DNA of 64,000 nucleotides, taken from Ganoderma boninense. Taxonomy: Eukaryota > Basidiomycota > Agaricomycetes > Polyporales > Polyporaceae. The notes beneath the pieces were generated by a model. That model saw nothing but the letters and a program-made list of their open reading frames with translations, ran no database searches and was not told the DNA's origin. Where the stretch lies: contig CM035305.1 in assembly GCA_002900995.3 (NCBI GenBank), positions 2,154,467 through 2,218,466 of the forward strand, in the 5' to 3' direction. Shown here one piece after another: positions 35,007 through 45,130 of this stretch; position 1 is the stretch's first letter, and each line of letters opens with the position of its first letter. Both the position numbers and the translations under genes were made by a program.

Positions 35007-38000
35007 ATGCCCGTGGCTGTCGACCGGACGCGTGCCATGACTGCGTCGCTCGTCCAGTCTTCTCCTATAAAACCTCCTCACGACGCCCTCGCCAACGATG
35101 CACAAACTCCGAACCCCCGCAAGCGGAGAAAGGCCAAAGGAAAAGAGGTCGAGGAAGTGGAGGAAGAGGCTTGGTCGTGGAAGTCCTTGACGGACTCGTC
35201 TACGAGTCGGGCTCCACCCATCTTCACGAAGGATGGAAGGTGCGTGGTGAACCTGTGTGTCCACGCCTAGAACTCGCTCACATTCCCGTAGCTACTTTTT
35301 CTCCGCGACAGGGCCCTCTGTGAAGATATATTCTGTTGCGACCGGAGAGGTCGTATCCACCTTGACCGCATCTCCAAATAGCGTGTCGGGTGCCGCAGGG
35401 AGCTCACAACATTCCGACACCATCACTGCGGCGATCCTCAGCCCCCACAACCCATTCCAGCTGATCACCGGCTCACTAGACGGCTACATCCGCACATGGG
35501 ATTTCCTCGATGCCTCACTCCTCCAGACGATCAGCATTTCGCAACCCATCTTCCACCTCGCCTCTCACGACCAGTTCCGGGATTATGTCTTCGTTGCCGC
35601 CGCTCGGCCGACCACGCAGAAGACCAACAAAGGTGTGTTGCCTTCTCTCCTCTACTCTTTCAAAGCATCCCGCATTAAGCCTGGTTGTCCTGCAGCGGGC
35701 ATATCGACCGGGGAAGACAATGTCGCCGTTTTGCGGGTCTCTTTGAAGCCGAAGGCTGAGAGCGTCGCATCTGCCATCCAAATATCCTCAGAGATCATTG
35801 CGGTGGGGAAAACGAGATCGACGACCGGGCTTGTGGTGTCTCCGAGCGGAGCTTGGCTTGTTGCTACTGCCGGCCACAAGGCGTACGTGTGTCAAACCGC
35901 AAACCTGAGGGCAGGTTTCACAAAATTTGTGTCTCCCGAGCGGTTGACGTGCTTGGCGTTCCATCCATCCGAGGAGTATTTCGCCACCGGGGACGCAACT
36001 GGCTGCATACGGCTCTGGTACTGTCTTAACGAGTCGACCACCGTGAAGACTCCGGGAGTCGAGAAGACTGCTCAGACGACCACTCTGCACTGGCACGCTC
36101 ACGCCGTCTCTTCGCTCGCTTTTACGGCGAATGGTGCGTACTTGCTTAGTGGTGGTGAGGAAGCTGTTCTTGTCATCTGGCAGCTACACACTGGTAAAAA
36201 GGAGTATGTGCCTCGCGTGGGCTCCCCCATCGTCCATATCGCTCTGCTCAATTCCGGCGGAGAGGAGGAATATCTACTCAGCCTCGCTGATGCCTCCTTC
36301 GTCTTCATCCGTGCTTCGTCCCTGAAAATCTCAAGATCAGTGGCTCGGATAAAACTAGGTTAGTTTTCGCTTCGTCTTTCGCTTGAAACTTGACCTGATG
36401 TCGCCCATAGACCCGGCAATATCTCATGATCGGCCATCCACCTCGACCTCAGTTCCGCTCGCTGTCCACTTCTCCTCATCCACCCTCATCCTTCCATCTT
36501 CACATCCTTCCTCCTTACAAACTTTCTCACCCTCATCGTCAAAACTCCTGTCCGAGCTCGAAGTCTCGCCGTCAAATCGTGTCTCAAGACGAGACGACAA
36601 GCCATTACAGCCTGCGCGCGTAGAACGCGTGGTCCTCTCGGAGTCTGGAGAGTGGATGGCGACAGTGGACACACGCGAATGCGACGATGTGCCTCATCCA
36701 GAGGTGTACTTGAAAGTCTGGCAGTGGGATCGTAAATCTGGCTTTTGGATATTAAACACTCGGATCGACCGTCCGCACGGGCCAAATCGCCTGTCCAGTG
36801 TCGCATTCAGACCCGGCCTACGCAGCCGGGCCGATCTCGTGCTAGCGACAGTGGGCCAGGATGGGAACATCAAGACATGGAGGATACGGTCGATGAAGAC
36901 GAAGACTGAGGGTGTGGAAGGTACAAGCTTATTCTGTTTCGTTCAATCCCCTTGGGCTCACCAGGCTATTTGCAGAGTTTTGGGTCGCCCGCTCTGCTCT
37001 GAGGTTCCGCTCTGAGATACCTACCCACGTTTCTTGGTCACCGGACGGCTCGTTGCTCGCCGTGTCAGTAGGCTCCCATGTAGCCATCTATGAGCCGGAC
37101 TCGAACGCTCTCTGCCAGGTTCTGACCTGCCCGGATTGTCGATTACATTCGACTGCACAGTTCCTCGGCACGAAAGGTCGTTACCTTGTTGTCAATGGGC
37201 CACAGGACGTCTTGCTTTGGGATCTAGTCTCGCATACCCGTACGTATGGAATTCCATGAACCGTTTGCAGGAGGCTCAAGTGTGTTGTAGTTCGTTGGCG
37301 ATACCGCAGTCCTGTGGTTATTGACCAGGTGATTATTCACTCCGAAGAAGAACAATTTGCCGTCGTCGAACGGGCTCCACCAAGAACAGCGAATGTGTCA
37401 TCAACACGCGCGTTAGTCTTCCAGCCCAGTTCATCCGTCCCAGTTTCTATTCGAACTTTGCCATTCCGTCTCCGGAGTATTGTTTCCGTCCCGCCGACTG
37501 GATTCTTCCCAACAGACCCTTCCGGCTTCACTCTGGTGGGCATCACCGAGGCCTGGAACGTGGTTGTCTTTGGCGATGATGTCCAACTTCCTGAGGAAGA
37601 AGGTGCCTCGGCACAAGACATCACGCAGGATGCTGGCGTCGCGAAACGCACACTCTTCCACGACATCTTCGGCTCATCGGCTTTCGCGGACCTCGCCAAC
37701 CCTGCGCCTGGAACGTCTACTGTGCCCAGAACTGCGCATACGTGGAGCGCGAAGGAGGTTGTGGAGATCTTCGACGCTCCAGCCCATCTCTTGCCCCCTC
37801 TGGAATCCTTATTCAATTCCGTCATGGACAACTTCTTGGCGGTGCGCCCAGAGGAGCAGGAGCAAGAAGAGCGCGAGGACGAGATGGACATCGACGAGCC
37901 GGAAGAAGATGACGATCGACCTGTGAGAGGCGGGGCGCCCCTCGACCGGGTCGTCGATCGGCAGGAAATGCATGGGTTCGTGGAGCTGTTCATGCATCAT

Positions 38001-38313
38001 GCGATCAAGAGTGTGTTATCCTCTGTATTTTTCTTCGCACATTCCGCTCACCGGGCTATTTGGGGTCTGAATAGCCCCTTCATCCAGGCCAGCCCCACCG
38101 CAGATCAACGGGATGCACCAGCCGAACGGCATTCCGTCGCAGCTCAACGGGGTGTACTCTACTCCGAAGTCGGGTCCGAAAGCCAAGCCAAACGGCGTTC
38201 TGCCCAACGGCCACGTGTATACCCCGAGTCGTTCGCTACCTCCACCGGCGGGAGGGTCCCCTGCCTCAACAGCGTCGACAGTCGGTAAGAAGCGGAAAAA
38301 ATCTCTTGGGTGA
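35007..38313 (+). CDS. UTP17: WD40 protein, Utp17/Nan1 (WDR75) homolog
   Basis: Component of the t-UTP/UtpA subcomplex of the small-subunit processome, which loads early on nascent pre-rRNA in the nucleolus. A basic N-terminal tail (NPRKRRKAKGKEVE) leads into AWSWKSLTDSS and a first beta-propeller: YFFSATGPSVKIYSVATGEV, LITGSLDGYIRTWDFLDASL, GDATGCIRLW and YLLSGGEEAVLVIWQLHTGK. A second propeller follows: MATVDTRECDDVPHPEVYLK, VATVGQDGNIKTWRI-type sequence near 36840, HVSWSPDGSLLAVSVGSHVA and RYLVVNGPQDVLLWDLVSHT. An acidic segment and a basic Lys-rich end (GKKRKKSLG) close the protein. ATG 35007 (MPVAVDRTRAM) or ATG 35037 (MTASLVQSS) may start it. Frame is intact across the introns I checked. 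Confidence 0.82.
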
Positions 38314-38794
38314 ACGTATATGCGAACGGCCGTGTCTATATGTCATCTAGGGTAAGGCCCATTGAAACTATGTAACCATCTGCATTACTTGTTGCATCCA
38401 TACATGACCATCTGTTTTCCGCGTTACCTCAGGCCTGCCGGACTTACACTCACAAGTAATACTTTGTTCGCATCCGCGCTATGTTGAGATCTGTCCAATA
38501 TACAACAAGCATCATATTCAAATCCATCGGAATCGACAAAAACAATGCACGAGCAGATGCGATATTCAACAGGAAGGATAGGGATGCGACGTGCTGGAAA
38601 CAGGTATGGGCAAGTACAGGCAATTAAGCAGCCTTTACGGAGTAGCGACAGTTGGTGTATGCATGTAGAGAGAGAGCCTGGGGGATGAGAAAGCTTGATG
38701 ATCTAACGGAAGAAAGAGAACCACAGCGAACCTGAGACCCAGAACAGCGTAGACCAAGCAAAACGTACCAACCGAGCGTCGGAGAAAGCAAGCT
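38314..38794. other. convergent intergenic region
   Basis: About 480 bases between the WD40 stop (+) and the homeodomain stop (-), AT-richer than the flanks. No gene recognised. Confidence 0.4.
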
Positions 38795-40034
38795 TTAGAT
38801 CGAGTCGCCTGGATCCGCGGAGTGTTTGAGGGTCAGCAACAAGGATGCGCCGAGAACGAGGTCCGGAGGGAACAGGGCATGGTATTCTTGCGGGATGGCG
38901 ACTTCTCGAAACAGCCGTCGCTCCTTGGAGGGCTTGATCTTCTTATTGACGTCATTCCCAGGTGCAGACGCTCCAGACCTGTAGCCGGACTGCGCGGGAA
39001 TCCAGTTGACCACGACGAATTCGTCCTCGACGTCGGTGTTCTCTCCCGCAGAGTCGTCCTCGTCCCGGTAGATGGCGAGCCCGCGTTTGCGCCGTGCAGC
39101 AGAGTTCGCGCATGCCCACTCCAGCGTCGGTTTCTCGGGACGGCCGGGCTGAGGAAGATTGGACGCGTCTCCAAGAGCTTTCAGTGGACTTTCCCGACGG
39201 GTGGGTGAGCTTGAAGGCTGCAGGACGGACTTGCGGCCGCGGCTGGGTGGGGTGGGCGGAAGATGCTTCCAGAGGTCAGGAGAGCGTTTCTCAGACCGAG
39301 GCGTATCGGAGGAGGTGCTGTGGCAGGGTCGGTTGGGAGGCTGGCTCGGGCGGCTATATGCGTCCTTCAGAGAGGAGGTTTGGTAGACCATCTGCGGCGT
39401 GATGGGCGTGGTTACTTTGCATGAAGGTACTGCACGCGACGAGGCGCGAGGGAAAGATTTGCCCTTGGCCGCCGCAACCCTGGTGCGGGCAGCTGCGTTG
39501 CGAGCGAGAGGACCTGCATGCTTCGAAAGCTTGGCGGACTTCACCTCGAGAGGCGATGGGCGGACGGTCCTCGTCAGCGGAGGGGTGGCGATCGTCTTGG
39601 CCTTCTTGCTCCTGTCCTGCCTGCGGTTCTGGAACCAGATGAGGACGCTCTTGACGTTCCTGAGAGGCGGGACAAGACATTGCATCTTCCAAGTATTGCA
39701 CCCCAAGAATTGTAGTTACTCACATTCCGACCTCAATCGCAAGGGCTTCCTTGGCGCTTCTGGTGGGATGAGTGTCCGCTCGATACAGTTCCTCAAGCCT
39801 CTTGAGCTGGTACTCTGTCATCTTGTGCCTAGGCCGCTTCTCCACCAAGGTAAGGGCCTCCTGTGCATGCATAGGCTTCAATATATGCATATCGGGCTCA
39901 GGCAGTGTGTCGTGCACCGAGAGTTGAGAAACAGTCCGAGAGCGGGTCCTGCGACCGGGGTGGCCTGAGTCGTCCGAGATGATGCGCGAACGCGAGCGTG
40001 TCCTGCGAGGCGAAGGATCAAAGGGATCGGCCAT
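38795..40034 (-). CDS. homeodomain transcription factor (HD copy A)
   Basis: Typical (non-TALE) homeodomain protein. After an Arg/Ser-rich N-terminus (MADPFDPSPRRTRSRSRI), the homeodomain begins RPRHKMTEYQLKRLEELYRA. Helix 3 is KSVLIWFQNRRQDRSKKA, with the invariant Trp, Phe, Asn and Arg. One intron splits the homeodomain at ...EVG-M|NVKSV (donor GTGAGT near 39718, acceptor ...CTCTCAG). The C-terminal region is basic and Ser/Pro-rich, with KALGDASNLPQPGRPEKPTL-EWACANSAARRKRG, then an acidic patch and a hydrophobic end. The LEWACAN...ARRK motif recurs in the homeodomain gene at 43746-44728. The pair is in the same orientation, unlike divergent HD1/HD2 mating-type genes. Confidence 0.88.
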
Positions 40035-40578
40035 GTCTTGGTCTGTGGTGGGCGGGTGACGACGAGAAGGAGCAGACCAGCCATTTTCGCAGCATAAAGA
40101 TGATGGAGGGAGCATGTCGCCAGCCCAGGAAGCCGCTTCCAGAGTCGAGACAGCCCACGGCAAGCAACCCGCCAAAGAGCATATCGCGCTCCCGTGATCG
40201 TGTTCGACTCGTGAAGGACGGTGCCAACCTCTGTTGGGGCAAGTGTCAGCCACAACGTGTTGCAAAGTCGACGGTTGGCGAAGAGAAAGGCAAGCGAGAG
40301 GCACAGAGCGAGGATGAAAGCGAAGAAGTTAGCTTGTGAAATAAAACGGTTCATGTGTAACGAGAAACTGTCGTAAATTACGTCGTCAGTCGTACGGTAT
40401 GATGCAGATGAGTGAAAGTCCAGGATGTATTATGTCCATTGCAATCGTTCCAACAACTATCTCGTCCCACCACCACAAGTCCGATGCGTACACGCCCCAG
40501 GCGCACAGTCTACATTAATGTTTGTAAGTAGTATCTAGTGCGTACCCGAGCACTAGCTGTCCAATCCGCTATGCGACA
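40035..40578. promoter_or_regulatory. intergenic region, HD copy A promoter side
   Basis: About 540 bases from the HD copy A start to the stop of lyase copy 2, both on the minus strand. It must contain the HD promoter and the lyase 3' end. No gene recognised. Confidence 0.4.
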
Positions 40579-43066
40579 TCAGTTGTGGCTAGTCAGTGAC
40601 CAGTCGTCAATCGAGACCGCGGGGGGCGTCTTGAAGTCGCTGCCCGACATCCCGCTCCATTGCGGGTTGAACAACACCTGCAGGCTGTACGAACCCGCCG
40701 GCAGGTTGATCATCACCACAGTCACGCCCGGGTTCGGCTGATCTACCTGGCCCTCCGGCAACGGCGGGTCGTTGTCGAACCGTTGCGCTGGTCCCGTCGT
40801 CATCGTCACCCCGTCAGGAGCGTTCAGGATGGTCATCTGCAGCTTCTTGTCGCCGATTGTCAGCGTCGCGGACGTGCCAGACACCGACACCGTCGCGTTG
40901 GTGTGCATCCGCCACATGATGGAGCCGGAGGCGTTGATGTCGTCTTGGAGTAGCACCTGCTTACGGCCGTTGATCATCCGGATGCCGCGCTTGAACGACG
41001 TCCTGTAATCGTCTGTCAATGCCTTGCCCGACTATATGCACAACAAGCGACAGTGCACTTACACGTTGTCATACGCGCTCGTCAAGTCAGCCGTGAAGAA
41101 TGCCGTCGAGTCGCTAGACACATCAAGCACGGTGCTCGAGCCCTGCTCCGTCCCCGACGAGGCAAACTTGATCGTCGGCGCCGCGGTCACGAGCTGGTTT
41201 GCCTGGTCGACGAGGACCGTGTTCTGGCCCTCCGTCCGCTTGCGGTAGTACAGCCAACGCTGACTGTCCTGCGCGTCGCTCGAGAAATAGCCCGTCGAGA
41301 GGTAGTCACCGGACCCAAGCTCGCCCGCCCAGCGCGTTCCGAGCGCGTCGAGCACGAAGTCCCCACAATCGAGGTCGTTGTGCGTCTGGTGGCCCGTCAA
41401 GCGTGCCCGCCTTGATGGCGACGTACAGCGCGTCCTCGTCAGTCCATGACGAGCGCATCGCCGCCCACTGGTCCGTGCTGTTGTCGAAAACGTGGTCGAG
41501 CGGCATCGTGTCCCAGAACGCGCCCGATACCTCCGGGTTGTACCAGAACATCGAGTTCGGCTCAGGGGCATCGTGCTGGTCGCGCTGGAAGAGCACATAC
41601 TCGGGGTGTTGGAAGCTGATCGCCGTAGAAAAGGATGGAGTTCGCGGTCGTGGAGAACTTGTTCGGGCCGTGGTCGCCGTATGCGAAGAGTGAGCCCGGG
41701 CCAGTGACGTACATGTGGTACAGCCCGGTCTTGTTGAAGTTCAGGTTATTCTTGAGCAGTCCGAAGTCGGAGCCCGTTGCGGTCATCAGCGACGACGCCA
41801 TCTCAGCGTGCCCAGTGGTGCCGAAGTACCAGTAGTTCGCCGTCTCTGACCATGTACCATCCGACGACACTGCGAAGATGCAGTTTCGGAGGGCGTTCGG
41901 GAGGGTTTGGGCGAGAATGGCCTCCGCGGTACCGGTGGTATCGTCGCCGAGAATGGCAAGCGCACCCATCGTGAGGCCGCTGTTGCAGACGCAGTTCCAG
42001 TTTCCCTCAATGCCGACAGACCACCAGCGTTTTGTTCGTAGGCGGCGACACCCTGTTCGAGCCCGTAGAACACCATGGAGGTGAGGATGGCGCTCCTCTG
42101 GTCGGGGGACCAGGCGTCGTAGAGCCAGTCGTATGCGATGGCGAAGGCGGCGGTGAACTCGGCGGTGTCGAGGAAGTGGCCGGGGTTCCATCTCGTCTGG
42201 TTGTTCGGGCCGAATGCGGCAGTTCCATTGCCCGCGGCGTTCTAATAGACCGAGCATCGATTCAGCACCCGTCAATGACGTAGTCCGGCGATCGTAACCA
42301 CGCTCTGCATACCTGCAGTTCTGCAAACGTCCGATCGAGCCATTTCGTGTCGTTCGTCATGCGATACACGTACGAGAACGCCTTCACCCGCATCTTGACC
42401 TCTCGCGCGTTGTCGAGAATGCCGCTGCCGCCGTCCATGTGGTACACAACGGGGGGCAAGCCATAGTACTCCGTCGCGTTTCCGAAGATGGTTTCATTCC
42501 AAAACTTGAGGTACGGGTCGGTCTTGATGAGCTCGGGCAGCGCCGCCCACTTGTACGCCGGCGCGATGAGGCGAGGGCGGTCCGTGCGGAGTCGTTGGCT
42601 GAGGATTAGACGGCTGGAAGGGATCCTGGGGCCACGCCAGAGCAGCGTTGCTGGAGGGATGGAATGTAGGCGAAGTGAATGCGGCGGTGTTGGTCTGTTC
42701 CGGCCAGGCCAAGGACATGAGACAAAGCTCCGGGACGACGCCCAATATCCCGAGAGGGATCGGACTCACCGTAGAAGGGTAGATGGGGAGCAAGTACTGG
42801 CTGTCAGTGCCAGTGGGGAATAGGCCGACTTGCTCTTTGATGCTGGCAGCTTGACTGGCAGCAGCCTCACCGGAGGGGGAGGAGGCCGCGGCGTTTCCGC
42901 TAGTCGACTTGGAGTTCTTGTGGGCGCGGCTGCCCAGGACACCACCGAGGACAGCGGCGAGAATTACGGCTACGGCTACCGGAACGCCGATCCAGATCCA
43001 TTTTCTGCTCTGTGACTTTGGGCGAGATGTTGTGAGTCCGGTGGACTCTCTGTCGTAGTCAGCCAT
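40579..43066 (-). CDS. heparinase II/III-like polysaccharide lyase (copy 2, frame-broken)
   Basis: Paralog of the lyase at 8375-10923 with the same layout: short tail MADYDRESTGLTTSRPKSQS, membrane segment WIWIGVPVAVAVILAAVLGG, linker, then REVKMRVKAFSYVYRMTNDT, NWNCVCNSGLTMGALAILGD, NYWYFGTTGHAEMASSL, HQTHNDLDCGDFVLDALG and the same C-terminal end SLTSHN. Introns match copy 1. Four single-base breaks separate conserved segments: GG at 42588-42589 (one too many), a T run at 42030-42033 (one short), TT at 41609-41610 (one too many), CCC at 41393-41395 (one too many). All sit at homopolymers and no conserved segment is missing, so assembly error is at least as likely as pseudogenisation. Its last ~310 coding bases are nearly identical to copy 1. 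Confidence 0.75.
40657..40975 (-). repeat. near-identical 3' tract shared with lyase copy 1
   Basis: Hand alignment with 8454-8764 shows about 16 differences in some 310 bases. One inner stretch of about 130 bases (8612-8740 region) has only a single difference. Upstream parts of the two genes differ at roughly a quarter of positions. Confidence 0.8.
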
Positions 43067-43745
43067 AGCGGCTTCGGGAGTGGGGAAGCACCCGGAGGGA
43101 GAAAGAGACTAAAAGAAAGACTGGGGAAGGGAGCGCGAGGTGCGCAAGAAAGTTGGGAGGGATTTATGGGCTTCCCGCGCCGTGGAAGGAGGGGGAAGGG
43201 AAGAGATGAGAGAAGGGAAACGGGGCGGTGTGTGCGAGTGGATGTATGACGGCGCCTGGCGAGCGCCACTGACCGACTTACTTAGCTCGGCGTGCTTGGG
43301 CCGTGCTCCTCCGGCCTCGACCTCCAGTGCGCGGCAACCTGTCAGTGCCGCCAGCGCCCCAAGCTCGACGGCTTGTGCATCGCCGAGCGACGACCTCACG
43401 TTGCCACCTGCCTCATGCAAATCCAAATATGCCGAGAAATGGCTAGGTATAGAATGTACGAGGTATGCGATCGTAACAAGACAACATTGCACGAGGTATC
43501 TACGGAGGAGGAGGAAGAGGAGGAATAAGAGTCGTCGTAAATAGTCATACGGTCATAACACCGTCTCTAATCTTGGATCCCCAAGCGTGAACACAGGGCC
43601 AAAAATACAGCTGAAAACGTACACGGACATGATGCAATTAGCTTCCGTGATCCAAGGTTGCAGTCCAGGGGTCCGGTGTTCATGGTACACAGGCGCATAT
43701 AGTCCTCCTGTCGCACTCCATCGCCAAACGCATAGCGCTCCGGGA
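43067..43745. other. intergenic region
   Basis: About 680 bases between the lyase copy 2 start and the stop of HD copy B, both minus. A purine-rich GGAGGAGGAAGAGG run lies at 43506-43524. No gene recognised. Confidence 0.4.
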
Positions 43746-44728
43746 TCACGCCGTAGGCTCAGGAGCCGTGAAACCAAGCAGAGCGATCGCTGCCTCCATA
43801 TCCATGTCCTTGCCCTTTGGCATACCAGCGTCAAGCTCTCCGGCTTCAGGAGGCAAAATGAAGGCAGGGAGTAGCTCAGTGCTGACGTTTGGCGTGATAG
43901 CTTCCTCCTCCTCCGTCTCCGTGTCGTCGCCCGAGGTCGGTTTTTTGCGCGGCGTGGCGTCCAGGATGAGCATGGGCACGTCGCTGTCGTCATCCGAGTC
44001 TGTCGCCTTTGCCGCGCGCCTTGCTCGGCGTATGCTCGCCTTGCGCGCCGCCCGCGCGTTCGCGCACGCCCACTCTAGCGTCCGGAGTCTTTTGCACGGT
44101 TCTAGAGTAAGGAGAGGTTCGCCGCGAGAGGGGGATGAAGGCCGTGTGGGAGGCGAGGAGGGAAGAAGTTCCCAAATCTCCTTTGAAACCTCCGTGGTCG
44201 TCGCTCGACGTTTTGGGGTCGCGGGGACGCGGCCAGGTTTGCGCAGCAAGGACGACCCTTTGCCCTTGTAAGGCAGCTCGTGAGACGACGCGACGCGTTC
44301 AAGGGAAATAACAGAGTCGGAGTGCGGCAGCGTTTTAGGGCCGTTGGGTGGACGGACATGTTTGTTCTCCGGCAGCGAACCCTTGGACCACCCGCAAGAG
44401 GCAGACCAGGTCTTCTTCAGGGTGCGCCGTTTATTTTGGAACCATGCGTTGACAGCTTTCAGTTCCCTGTTGAGGCGTGGAAGGTAATGTTAGTCGGAGG
44501 ACGACCTAAGAGGTGGGTATATGCGCACATTCCGAGCTCTGCAGCGAGCAACGCGCGATCTTCTCTTGAAGGATGGGTTTTCACCTCGAACACAGAGACA
44601 AGGACGCTTGTTTGGTACGGTGTGAGACGTCTACGCGTAGAAGGAGGGCCGCATGCATGGCGCGTAGGGTCCAGTCTGGGCGAGTCGAAGGACGAGGCGG
44701 AGATTGTCGGCGAGAGCGGAACAGACAT
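43746..44728 (-). CDS. homeodomain transcription factor (HD copy B)
   Basis: Second homeodomain gene. The homeodomain begins RRRLTPYQTSVLVSVFEVKT and continues HPSREDRALLAAELG-M|ELKAVNAWFQNKRRTLKKTW. The intron is at exactly the same codon position as in HD copy A (Gly-Met|, acceptor ...CAACAG). Downstream sequence is basic, then RTLEWACANARAARK, followed by a short acidic Ser/Asp patch (DSDDDSDVP) and a C-terminus rich in Pro and Glu ending LGFTAPEPTA. Shared intron position plus the shared LEWACAN...ARK motif indicate common descent with HD copy A despite low overall similarity. Its target genes are unknown. Frame is intact. Confidence 0.88.
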
Positions 44729-45130
44729 TGGGTTTCTGAATGCAAGGGGGACAGTGCTAAGACGAGGTTTCAGAGGCTATAAGGATATGGTTCCATGCGC
44801 AGGACGAGGCTGAACGGGGAGATCGAATGGTTCCAACGTTGAACCTCGAACCTAGGACCTGCCACCGAACGCGTATATACAGCCAAACAACGCGCCTCAC
44901 GTGGCTCAGGCGTGTAGTCATGTGGATCGGCGTCTTTTTCGGCGTCTACAAGTGTTCGACGCCAAGTTCAAGTTGGAAACGAACCCAAGATGAACCACAA
45001 CCTCCCGACTCCGCTCGGCTATCACAGCATGCCATTTGGTCCCCAGGAGACTGCAGCAAAATGGCGGTTATTACGGGATTGTACATATATGCTGGCTACA
45101 CGCGCCTTGATTACAGTACGTAGAGAATGG
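44729..45130. other. intergenic region
   Basis: About 400 bases from the HD copy B start to the stop of the F-box gene. Nothing recognised. Confidence 0.4.

Noticed and set aside
40579..43066. Lyase copy 2 as a clear pseudogene
   Set aside because: All conserved blocks are present and every frame break is a single base at a homopolymer, like breaks in essential genes of the same window.
38795..44728. Homeodomain pair as a mating-type A locus
   Set aside because: The genes are in tandem, not divergent; no MIP or beta-fg gene is nearby; both have typical homeodomains and similar tails, unlike an HD1/HD2 pair.
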